A stretch of DNA of 64,000 bases from Rhodanobacter sp. (GTDB lineage Bacteria > Pseudomonadota > Gammaproteobacteria > Xanthomonadales > Rhodanobacteraceae), in contig SCRM01000016.1 in NCBI GenBank assembly GCA_004298045.1, forward strand, positions 62,001 through 126,000, read 5' to 3'. This document shows, piece by piece, positions 43,318-50,571 of this stretch. The translations under genes and the position numbers were made by a program. Under the pieces are notes generated by a model. It saw nothing but the letters and a program-made list of their open reading frames with translations, was not told the origin of the DNA and searched no databases. The first letter of the stretch is position 1. The number at the start of each line of letters is the position of its first letter.

Positions 43318-43388
43318 ATTGTGGGCCGGGCTTCAGCTCGATGAAGCATTTGGCGAAAAGCTCGCTGGGCTGAAGCCCGCCCCACGAG
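43318..43388. repeat. REP-like inverted pair (BIME-type)
   Basis: TTGTGGGCCGGGCTTCAGCTC (from 43319) and, inverted, GGGCTGAAGCCCGCCCCACGA (to 43387) are arms of about 20 bases separated by roughly 28 bases. The GGGCTTCAGC core is a recurrent intergenic REP type in Xanthomonadales and Pseudomonadales. It fills the gap between the phosphatase gene and uvrC. Confidence 0.6.
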
Positions 43389-43391
43389 AAG

Positions 43392-43853
43392 CTACTTTTG
43401 CAGGCGCTGGATGAGACCTGCCACGCCGCGCTCAGCCAGCCCTACCACGGCGGCAAAATCGGCCTCGCCGCCGTACCACGGGTCGGGGAAAGCGGTCGGC
43501 GGAGCGATCCCCGTCCACTCAAGAAACAACGCCGTGTGCGCAAGCTGCGCCGGCGAACTGGCCAGTTTGCGCAGCTCGGCGAGGTTGTCGTGATCCATCG
43601 CCAACAGCCAGTCGAAATCGTCGTAGTCGCACGCACGCAACTGGCGCGCACGGTGGGCGGAAAGGTCATGGCCCGCGGCACGCGCTGCCGCCACCATGCG
43701 CGGATCGGCGCCCTCGCCGGCGTGCCAGCCGGCAGTGCCGCACGAGGCCACGGTCACATCGAGGCAACAGGCCGCAATCCGCTCACGGGCGATGCCTTCC
43801 GCCAGCGGCGAGCGGCAGATGTTGCCAAGACAGACGAACAAAATGCGTTGCAT
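43392..43853 (-). CDS. Low-molecular-weight protein-tyrosine phosphatase
   Basis: The 153-residue protein has the LMW-PTP active-site loop VCLGNICRSPLAEG, with Cys8 and Arg14, and the general acid Asp124 in FPDPWYGG. WLLAMDHDNLAEL matches the family middle region. Such enzymes remove phosphate from tyrosine, often opposing a BY-kinase in capsule or exopolysaccharide control, although none is in view. AGGAG lies about five bases before the ATG, inside the kdsB stop region. Only two bases separate it from kdsB, so the two are co-transcribed. Confidence 0.92.
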   Translation of the reverse strand: MQRILFVCLGNICRSPLAEGIARERIAACCLDVTVASCGTAGWHAGEGADPRMVAAARAAGHDLSAHRARQLRACDYDDFDWLLAMDHDNLAELRKLASSPAQLAHTALFLEWTGIAPPTAFPDPWYGGEADFAAVVGLAERGVAGLIQRLQK

Positions 43854-43855
43854 GC

Positions 43856-44626
43856 CTACTCCTGATCGCGGAACCAACGCTCGGCACGCACCAGATCGGC
43901 CTCGGTGTCGATGCCCGGCGGAAACGGCTCGGGCGTGAGCCGCACCGCGATAGCGAACCCGTGTTCCAACACCCGCAGTTGTTCGAGCGATTCCGCCCGT
44001 TCGAGTGGCGTGCGCGCCAGCCGGGTGTAGCTGGCGAGAAAACCGGCGCGATACGCATAGATGCCGATATGGCGCAGGTACGGCACGCCATCCGGCACCG
44101 CATCGTGGCCACGTGCAAACGCATCGCGGGCCCATGGCAACGGCGCGCGGCTGAAATACAGCGCCCGCCCGTTGGTCGCACGCACCAGCTTCACCACGTT
44201 GGGGTCGAAGATTTCTTCCGCATCGGTGATCGGCGTGGCCAGCGTCGCCATCGGCGCGTCGTCTTCGGCCAGCGCACGCGCCACCTCGCGGATGCCGGCC
44301 GCCGGCGCGAACGGCTCGTCGCCCTGCAGGTTCACCACGATGGTGTCGTCCGGCCAGCCACGCTGCGTCGCGCACTCAGCCAGGCGATCGCTGCCGGAGG
44401 CGTGATCGGCGCGGGTCATGCACACGCGCACACCTTGCCCGTCCAGCGCCGCGGCAATGCGCGCGTCGTCGACGGCAACCACGACCTCGCTGGCGCCCGC
44501 CTGCAGTGCCCGCTGGGCAACGCGCACCACCATCGGCACGCCGGCAATCTCGCGCAACGGTTTCGCCGGCAAGCGGGTCGAACCGTAACGCGCCGGGATC
44601 GCCACGACAAAAGCTGGATCGGACAT
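43856..44626 (-). CDS. kdsB: 3-deoxy-manno-octulosonate cytidylyltransferase
   Basis: The 256-residue KdsB activates Kdo with CTP for lipopolysaccharide inner-core synthesis in the cytosol. Signature elements are [49 protein letters not shown] and HIGIYAYR, ending with [10 protein letters not shown]. Length and motifs are normal. It lies 51 bases downstream of aroA on the same strand and two bases before the phosphatase gene, probably as part of the serC-pheA-aroA transcript. Confidence 0.95.
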   Translation of the reverse strand: MSDPAFVVAIPARYGSTRLPAKPLREIAGVPMVVRVAQRALQAGASEVVVAVDDARIAAALDGQGVRVCMTRADHASGSDRLAECATQRGWPDDTIVVNLQGDEPFAPAAGIREVARALAEDDAPMATLATPITDAEEIFDPNVVKLVRATNGRALYFSRAPLPWARDAFARGHDAVPDGVPYLRHIGIYAYRAGFLASYTRLARTPLERAESLEQLRVLEHGFAIAVRLTPEPFPPGIDTEADLVRAERWFRDQE

Positions 44627-44677
44627 GGAAGCCTCGCTGTGAGGCTTCGAAGCGTAACGGTTTCCGGTGCCCGTCGC

Positions 44678-45991
44678 CTACGCAACCACGGCCAGCGCAA
44701 ACCCGCAGCCGTTCGCCAGCTCGAGAAAACCGGGAAACGAAGTGGCCACGTGCGCGCAGCCGTGGATGCGTACCGGGGCGCGCGCGATCAGCCCGGCCAC
44801 CGCAAAACTCATTGCGATGCGGTGGTCGAGATGGGTTTCGACTGCGCCGCCGCCGGCCAGCACGCCGCCGTCGATGATCGCGCCGTCCGGCGTCTCCTCG
44901 ACGTGCGCGCCAAGCGCGCGCAATCCTGTCGCCATGCTGTCGATGCGGTCGGATTCCTTTACCCGCAACTCGGCCGCGCCGCGCACCACGGTGCGCCCCT
45001 GCGCCACCGCGGCGGCCACGAACAGGGCCGGAAATTCGTCGATCATGTCCGGCACCAGGACTTCCGGCAGCGCCACGCCGTGCAGCGGCGCATGCCGCAC
45101 GACGAGGTCTCCCACCGGTTCGCCGCCACTGGCGCGAGCGTGCTCGACGCGAATGTCGGCGCCCATCAGGCGCAAGGCTTCCAGCAGGCCGATGCGACGC
45201 GGATTGAGACCCACGCCCGGCAGGCGCAGCTCGGAGCCCGGCACGATGCTCGCCGCCACCAGGAAAAACGCCGCGGAGGAAAAATCTGCCGGCACTTCGA
45301 CATCGGTCGCCTGCAGCGCGTGACCGCCAGAAAGCCGCGCGCGCCCGGGCTCAAACGTGATCGGCCAGCCGAACGCGTGCAGCATGCGTTCGGTGTAATC
45401 GCGCGTGGGGTGCGGCTCGGTGATTTCGGTCTCGCCCCCCGCATACAGGCCGGCCAGCAACAAGGCAGATTTGACCTGTGCGCTCGCCACCGGCAGCGCG
45501 TAGCGGATACCGTGCAGCCGCTGGCCCCCATGGATGGCCAACGGCGGCAGGCCGGCACGGGTATCAATGCATGCGCCCATCGCCGTCAATGGATCGGTGA
45601 TGCGCCGCATCGGCCGCTTGGACAACGAGGCGTCGCCCACCAGCGTGCTGTCGAACGCCTGCCCGGCAAGCAGGCCGGCAAGCAAACGCATGCCGGTGCC
45701 GGCGTTGCCGCAATCGAGCGGTTCCGTGCTGCCGCGCAAGCCATGCAGGCCGACGCCATGCACGAGGCGCTCGCCCTCCGCCGGCGCGTCGATGCGCACA
45801 CCAAGCTGGCGCAATACCGCCGCAGTTGCCCGCGTGTCGCCGCCCTCGAGAAAACCGTGGATGCGCGAGCTGCCTTCGGCCAGCGCCGCAATCATCAGTG
45901 CGCGATGGGATACCGACTTGTCGCCCGGCACGCGTACCTCGCCGCGCAGCGGGCCGGCCGCGCGGCTCGACCAATCCAGCACTGCGCTCAC
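44678..45991 (-). CDS. aroA: 3-phosphoshikimate 1-carboxyvinyltransferase (EPSP synthase)
   Basis: The 437-residue enzyme joins PEP to shikimate-3-phosphate in the shikimate pathway. Clear motifs are VPGDKSVSHRALMIAAL, LDCGNAGTGMRLLAGLLAG, SAQVKSALLLAGLYAGG, VPADFSSAAFFLVAAS, RVKESDRIDSMATGLRALG and DHRIAMSFAVAGL. The G-N-A-G-T loop is the usual class with alanine. I chose GTG 45991 because it overlaps the pheA stop (GTGA) and gives the standard length; the longer frame runs out of phase through pheA. Translation is probably coupled to pheA. Confidence 0.93.
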   Translation of the reverse strand: MSAVLDWSSRAAGPLRGEVRVPGDKSVSHRALMIAALAEGSSRIHGFLEGGDTRATAAVLRQLGVRIDAPAEGERLVHGVGLHGLRGSTEPLDCGNAGTGMRLLAGLLAGQAFDSTLVGDASLSKRPMRRITDPLTAMGACIDTRAGLPPLAIHGGQRLHGIRYALPVASAQVKSALLLAGLYAGGETEITEPHPTRDYTERMLHAFGWPITFEPGRARLSGGHALQATDVEVPADFSSAAFFLVAASIVPGSELRLPGVGLNPRRIGLLEALRLMGADIRVEHARASGGEPVGDLVVRHAPLHGVALPEVLVPDMIDEFPALFVAAAVAQGRTVVRGAAELRVKESDRIDSMATGLRALGAHVEETPDGAIIDGGVLAGGGAVETHLDHRIAMSFAVAGLIARAPVRIHGCAHVATSFPGFLELANGCGFALAVVA

Positions 45992-47076
45992 GGCAACGCC
46001 ACCGGGTAGGCGCCGAGCACGCGCAGCTGCGCCACCGAGCCCTCGATCTCCTTGATCGATGCCTGCACCGCGTCGTCCTGCACGTGGCCGGAGATGTCGA
46101 TGAAAAACGCGTACTGCCACTTGCCGGTGTGCGCCGGGCGCGACTCGATGCGGTTCATGCTGACACCATGCCGCGCAAACGGGCTGAGCACGTCGTAGAG
46201 CGCGCCCGGCTTGTCGTTGACGGTGACCAGCAGCGAGGTGCGGTCGTTGCCGGACGGCGGAAACAGATCGCGACCGATGACGAGGAAACGCGTGGTGTTG
46301 TCGGCGCGGTCCTCCACTCCTTCGGCGACGGTCTTGATGCGGTACACCTTGCCGGCCGACTCGCCGGCAATCGCCGCCGCGGTGTCATCGTGGCAGGCGA
46401 TGCGCGCGGCCTCGGCGTTGCTGGCCACGGCGAAGCACTCCGTGTTCGGCAGGTTCACGCGCAACCAGGTCTTGCACTGCTGCAGCGACTGCGCGTGCGC
46501 ATACACGCGGTGCACGTCCTCCAGCCGGCCGCTTTGCGAAAGCAGGCACTGGTGCACGCGCAGCTCGATCTCGCCGCAGATGGTGGCCTTGGAGGTGAGG
46601 AACATGTCCAGCGTCATCTGGATCATGCCCTGCCCCGAGTTCTCCACCGGCACCACGCCGAAATCGGCGTGTTCGTTGGCGACCTCCTGGAACACCTCCT
46701 CGATGCTGCCCAGCGGCAAGCCGTAGGCCGCGTGTCCGAAGTGCTTGCGCACCGCCTGCTCGCTGAAAGTGCCCTCCGGACCGAGGTAGCCGATCTTCAG
46801 CGGGTCCTCCTGCGCCAGGCACGAGGACATGATTTCGCGGAACAACCGCACCACTTCGGTGTCCGACAGCGGGCCGTGGTTGCGATCGACCACCATGCGC
46901 AGCACGTGCGCCTCGCGCTCCGGGCGGTAGTAGTCGATCGCCGAGAGCCCTTCGCCCTTCACCTTGGCCACCTCGCGCGCCCAGTTGGCGCGCTCGGAAA
47001 TCAGCTCCTGGATCTGGCGATCAATGCTGTCGATGCGTGTGCGCACGTCGGCCAGTGAGGTCTTGCTGTCGGTCAT
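45988..47076 (-). CDS. pheA: Bifunctional chorismate mutase / prephenate dehydratase (P-protein)
   Basis: The 362-residue P-protein carries an AroQ chorismate mutase domain (residues 5-95, VRTRIDSIDRQIQELISERA, then YYRPEREAHVL). A prephenate dehydratase domain follows (YLGPEGTFSEQAVRKHFG, FGVVPVENSGQGMI, the TRF motif in NTTRFLVIGRD). A C-terminal ACT domain comes last (GALYDVLSPFARHGVSMNRI with ESRP). It converts chorismate to phenylpyruvate for phenylalanine, with feedback through ACT. It lies 57 bases after serC and overlaps aroA, the standard serC-pheA-aroA order. Confidence 0.95.
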   Translation of the reverse strand: MTDSKTSLADVRTRIDSIDRQIQELISERANWAREVAKVKGEGLSAIDYYRPEREAHVLRMVVDRNHGPLSDTEVVRLFREIMSSCLAQEDPLKIGYLGPEGTFSEQAVRKHFGHAAYGLPLGSIEEVFQEVANEHADFGVVPVENSGQGMIQMTLDMFLTSKATICGEIELRVHQCLLSQSGRLEDVHRVYAHAQSLQQCKTWLRVNLPNTECFAVASNAEAARIACHDDTAAAIAGESAGKVYRIKTVAEGVEDRADNTTRFLVIGRDLFPPSGNDRTSLLVTVNDKPGALYDVLSPFARHGVSMNRIESRPAHTGKWQYAFFIDISGHVQDDAVQASIKEIEGSVAQLRVLGAYPVALP

Positions 47077-47133
47077 GGCGTTGATATGGACGGATGGAAG
47101 GCCAAATGGCGCGAACGATGATGCCGGAAAAAC

Positions 47134-48219
47134 TCAGCCGTGTCGCGTCCTGAAATCCTGCATGAACGCGACCAGCGCATCGACCGCCGCCAGCGGCACC
47201 GCGTTGTACAGCGATGCGCGCAGGCCGCCGAGCGCCTTGTGGCCCTTGAGTGCGATCAGCCCTGCCGCCTCGGCCTCGGCAACGAACACCGGATCGAGCG
47301 CGGCGTCGTGCACGCCGAAGCGGACATTCATGCGTGAGCGTGCGGTCGGCTCGACGTCGTTGCGGTAATAGCCGCCGGAGCCGTCGATCGCGGCGTACAG
47401 GCGCTGTGCCTTGGCGCGATTGCGCTCGGCGATCGCCGTGAGGCCGCCCTGAGCCCGCATCCACTGGAACGTCAGCCCGGCCACGTACCAGCCCCAGGTG
47501 TTCGGCGTGTTGAGCATGGAGTTCGCAGCCGCGTGGTCGGCGTAATGCAGGATGTGCGCCAGCGGCCGCGTCGGGCGGTCGAGCAAGTCGCGGCGCACGA
47601 TCATCAGCACCAGCCCGGACGGGCCGATGTTTTTCTGCGCTCCGGCGTAGATCAGACCGAACCGGCGCACGTCGAGCGGCTGCGAAAAGATGTCGGAGGA
47701 CATGTCGGCCACCAGCGGCACCGCGCCGGTATCCGGAATGCTCGGCCACTCGATGCCGTGGATGGTTTCGTTGGTGGTCAGGTGCACGTAGGCGGCATGC
47801 GGATCGAGCTGCCAGGTGTCGCGCGCCGGCAGACCGCGGTAGCCATCGTGGTTGCTGTCGGCGGCCACATGCACGTTGACGTACGGCGCTGCCTCACGCG
47901 CCGCCTTGGCGCCCCAGTGGCCGTTGATGATGTAGTCGGCGCTGGCGCCGGGTGCGGCGAGATTCATCGGAATCTGCGCGAAGTGCTGGGTGGCACCGCC
48001 TTGCAGGAACAGCACAGCGTAGTCGCCGGGAATGTCCGCCAGCGCACGCACATCGTCTTCGACCCGTTCCGCCATGGCGATGAAGCGCTTGCCGCGGTGC
48101 GACTGCTCCATGATCGACATGCCGCTGCCGTCCCAATCGAGCAATTCGCGCTGCGCGCGCTCGAGCACTTCCCGCGGCAGTGCCGCCGGGCCCGCACTGA
48201 AATTCCACACCTGGCTCAC
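47134..48219 (-). CDS. serC: Phosphoserine aminotransferase
   Basis: The 361-residue class V PLP aminotransferase makes phosphoserine (and in pyridoxine synthesis phosphohydroxythreonine). NFSAGPAALPREVLERAQ is the typical start, FLQGGATQHFAQIPMNL holds phosphate-binding residues, and the PLP lysine is in IYAGAQKNIGPSGL. The start is GTG 48219 with GAGGG eight bases upstream, consistent with the normal family N-terminus. It heads the minus-strand run serC-pheA-aroA-kdsB-phosphatase. Confidence 0.95.
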   Translation of the reverse strand: MSQVWNFSAGPAALPREVLERAQRELLDWDGSGMSIMEQSHRGKRFIAMAERVEDDVRALADIPGDYAVLFLQGGATQHFAQIPMNLAAPGASADYIINGHWGAKAAREAAPYVNVHVAADSNHDGYRGLPARDTWQLDPHAAYVHLTTNETIHGIEWPSIPDTGAVPLVADMSSDIFSQPLDVRRFGLIYAGAQKNIGPSGLVLMIVRRDLLDRPTRPLAHILHYADHAAANSMLNTPNTWGWYVAGLTFQWMRAQGGLTAIAERNRAKAQRLYAAIDGSGGYYRNDVEPTARSRMNVRFGVHDAALDPVFVAEAEAAGLIALKGHKALGGLRASLYNAVPLAAVDALVAFMQDFRTRHG

Positions 48220-48296
48220 CGGTCGACCCTCGTGGTTGCGATTCGCCGCATTATGCCGCGTCGCAGCATGGCGCCGTCAATGCCGCACGGAAACGG

Positions 48297-49061
48297 TCAG
48301 AAACGCCACCACAGCGCCCAGCCGATGGCGAGCGCCAACAGCACGGCGGTAACGATCAACCAGCCCAGCTCGCCATGTGGCCCAGCTGCCTCCACCACCG
48401 CCGGAGCCGGTACCGGTGGGGGCGGCGGTACCGGCTCCAACCGCATGCCCGGCGCATCCAGCACAAACCGGTGTGACCCCAGGCTGAGCTGATCGCCCGG
48501 CTGCAGGATCGCGTGATTCACGGCAATGCCATTGACCCGCAGCGGGTAGTTCACCGAGCCCGTGGTGGCATCCAGCACCAGCTGCCCCGCTTGCCAACCC
48601 AGCTTGAAGCCGGCGCTCTCGCCTTGCGGCAAGTCCAGCGGCCAACGGCCAAACGCGCCCAACTCGATGCCGTTGCCCACCGGCAGAACGCGTCCGGAAT
48701 AGGTGCCGGCACGCGCGCGCAAGGCAACGCTGTCACGCGCCGCCGGCACACAGGTTGGTGCCGATCGATCCACCGGACACGCATCGGCGCACAGGCGCAT
48801 GCGGCAATCGCCGACGCTGAGCATGTCGCCCGCGCGCAGCAAGGCGCGTTCGCGCACTGGCCGCGCATTGACGTACACGCGCAGCGCCCCCGGCAACACC
48901 TGCAATACCCAGCCACGGCGATCCTGTTCGATGCGCAGGTGCTGCGGCGCCGCCTGCGTGGTGGCCAGCACCAGGTCGTTGTCCGCCGCGCTGCCTACCC
49001 GCAACAGTGTGCCCGTCCACAGGAAATCATCGCGGGCGGAATGGGGAAACTCGATGCGCAT
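48297..49061 (-). CDS. Membrane protein with two FHA-like domains
   Basis: The 254-residue protein has two forkhead-associated-like segments. The first lies at residues 17-95 (LLRVGSAADNDLVLATTQAA, then LRVYVNARPVRERALLRAGD). The second is at about 150-215 (GWQAGQLVLDATTGSVNYPL, then VNGIAVNHAILQPGDQLSLG). A proline stretch (PPPPPVPAPA) and one C-terminal membrane helix (LGWLIVTAVLLALAIGWALW) follow. FHA domains bind phosphothreonine. The first repeat keeps the GR/GS-x-x-x-N-D pattern in part; the second looks degenerate. With a cytosolic head on a C-terminal anchor it could recruit phosphoproteins to the membrane. ATG 49061 is preferred because the upstream frame lies on the opposite gene. 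Confidence 0.75.
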   Translation of the reverse strand: MRIEFPHSARDDFLWTGTLLRVGSAADNDLVLATTQAAPQHLRIEQDRRGWVLQVLPGALRVYVNARPVRERALLRAGDMLSVGDCRMRLCADACPVDRSAPTCVPAARDSVALRARAGTYSGRVLPVGNGIELGAFGRWPLDLPQGESAGFKLGWQAGQLVLDATTGSVNYPLRVNGIAVNHAILQPGDQLSLGSHRFVLDAPGMRLEPVPPPPPVPAPAVVEAAGPHGELGWLIVTAVLLALAIGWALWWRF

Positions 49062-49154
49062 TGCGGTACCAGTCCGTTGACCGCGGAACTCTAACATGCA
49101 CCGGTCACGCCACTGCCCGCGACGCTTTATGATGCGCGTTTTGCGCGAGCAGTC

Positions 49155-49433
49155 ATGCCCACCATCGCCATCCATCGTCCGCACCGCCTGCCGCTGGCAC
49201 AAGCCCGCGCCGTCGTCGACGACGTGGCCGCGCGGATGCGGGAAAAATTCGGGCTGGCCGGTGGCTGGCAAGGCGACACGCTGCATTTCTCGCGCCCCGG
49301 CCTGAACGGCCAGATCGCACTCAGCGCCGACGCGGTCGACGTGCACGCCGAGCTGGGTCTGCTGCTCGCGCCATTGAAAGCCCTGGTGGAAGCCGAAATC
49401 CGCCGCAAGCTGGACGAACGCTTCGGCGGCTGA
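49155..49433 (+). CDS. Polyhydroxyalkanoic acid system (PHA granule-type) family protein
   Basis: The 92-residue protein matches the small PHA_gran_rgn family. It starts IAIHRPHRLPLAQARAVVDD, then has GGWQGDTLHFSRPGLNGQIA and a tail LLLAPLKALVEAEIRRKLDE. Members are found in bacteria with and without PHA storage, and their biochemical role is not established. No PHA synthase gene lies in the window. It is divergent from the FHA gene and convergent with the small membrane-protein gene, with a hairpin between. Confidence 0.82.
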   Translation: MPTIAIHRPHRLPLAQARAVVDDVAARMREKFGLAGGWQGDTLHFSRPGLNGQIALSADAVDVHAELGLLLAPLKALVEAEIRRKLDERFGG

Positions 49434-49454
49434 ACCCAACGGGCGGGCGCAATC

Positions 49455-49475
49455 GAAGCGGGGGAACCCGCTTTC
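49455..49475. terminator. Bidirectional hairpin between convergent genes
   Basis: GAAGCGGG (49455-49462) and CCCGCTTTC (49467-49475) enclose a GGAA loop and end both convergent genes. T- and A-richness is modest, so strength is uncertain. Confidence 0.5.
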
Positions 49476-49561
49476 ACCTCCGCCCCCGCAGTGGGCGAAT
49501 GCCGGCCTATCGTCAATCGCACGGCGCGGGCACCCGTCCGGTGCATTCCCGCCTTTGGGTT

Positions 49562-49828
49562 TCAGGGCGCGGAGGCTTCGCGGCGCTTGCGCACGTTGCG
49601 CGCGATGCCGTAGATGCCGATTGCCATCCACGCCACTTCAAGAAAGAACGCCGGCCAGTTGTGCGCGCCAAACACCAGCGACAGCATCACGCCAAACGCG
49701 CCGAGCACGTTCATCAGTTGATAGAAAAGTCCGTTGCCGTGCAGCCGGTTTGCCTGCAGCAGAAAAAACGCCAGCACCACCAGCACCACGCCCACGTACC
49801 CGGTCAGGTCGTACCACGTAAAAGTCAT
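49562..49828 (-). CDS. Small inner-membrane protein (CBU_0592-like)
   Basis: The 88-residue protein is mostly three hydrophobic helices: YVGVVLVVLAFFLLQANRL, FYQLMNVLGAFGVMLSLVF, then FFLEVAWMAIGIYGIARNV. It ends with a basic tail. This pattern (GxxGxxLxxxAYxLLxxxxxxxxxxxYxxxNxxGAxxL) is that of a widespread small membrane family without known function. Its ATG overlaps the rlmB stop (ATGA), so it is the third gene of the rnr-rlmB transcript. Confidence 0.8.
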   Translation of the reverse strand: MTFTWYDLTGYVGVVLVVLAFFLLQANRLHGNGLFYQLMNVLGAFGVMLSLVFGAHNWPAFFLEVAWMAIGIYGIARNVRKRREASAP

Positions 49829-50571
49829 CGCTGCCCACTCCGTTGCCGCAACGCCTCGAACAATACAATGCCGGTGGCGACGGAAACGTTGAGGCTTTCC
49901 ATCGTACCGGGCATGGGAATCCTGGCGAGGAAATCGCAGGTTTCGCGCGTCAGCCGGCGCAAGCCCTCGCCCTCGCTGCCCATCACCAGCGCCACTGGCC
50001 CGGTGAGGTCGGTCTGGTAGATCGTCTGGTCGGTTTCACCGGCCAGTCCGGTGACCCACACCCCGGCATCCTTCAGCGTGCGCAGGGCGCGCGCCAGATT
50101 GGTGACGGCCACCAGTGGCACCTGGTCGGCTCCTCCGGCAGAGGCACGGCGCACCACCGGAGTAAGCCCTACCGCACGATCCTTGGGCACGATCACGCAC
50201 GTGACCTTGGCCGCGGCCGCGCTGCGCAGGCAGGCACCGAGGTTGTGCGGGTCGGTAACGCCATCGAGCACCAGCACCAGGGCGCTGGCGCCAGCCTGCG
50301 CGAGGAGCTCGGGCAGCTCATTGTCACCCGCCAGCGCCGGTGCTTCGTACAACACGGCAATGCCTTGATGCCGCGCCTCGCCAGCGAGCTTTTCCAACTG
50401 CTCGCGCGGGCGATGGTGCACCGGAATCCTGAGCGCCTTGGCGCGCTCGGCCAGCTCGTGCACCCGCGGATTGCGCTGGCCGTTTTCCACCAGCAGCTCG
50501 CGCACGCGCGTGGCGTCGTTGTTCAATGCACCGTCGACCGGGTTGATGCCGACGATCCAGGATTCACTCAT
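49825..50571 (-). CDS. rlmB: 23S rRNA (guanosine-2'-O-)-methyltransferase RlmB
   Basis: The 248-residue SpoU-class methyltransferase modifies G2251 of 23S rRNA in the peptidyl-transferase P-loop. The knotted catalytic domain shows LVLDGVTDPHNLGACLRSAA (motif 1), ALVMGSEGEGLRRLT (motif 2) and IPMPGTMESLNVSVATGIVL (motif 3). The N-terminal substrate-binding domain begins IVGINPVDGAL. Its ATG overlaps the rnr stop (ATGA), the common rnr-rlmB arrangement. Confidence 0.95.
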   Translation of the reverse strand: MSESWIVGINPVDGALNNDATRVRELLVENGQRNPRVHELAERAKALRIPVHHRPREQLEKLAGEARHQGIAVLYEAPALAGDNELPELLAQAGASALVLVLDGVTDPHNLGACLRSAAAAKVTCVIVPKDRAVGLTPVVRRASAGGADQVPLVAVTNLARALRTLKDAGVWVTGLAGETDQTIYQTDLTGPVALVMGSEGEGLRRLTRETCDFLARIPMPGTMESLNVSVATGIVLFEALRQRSGQR

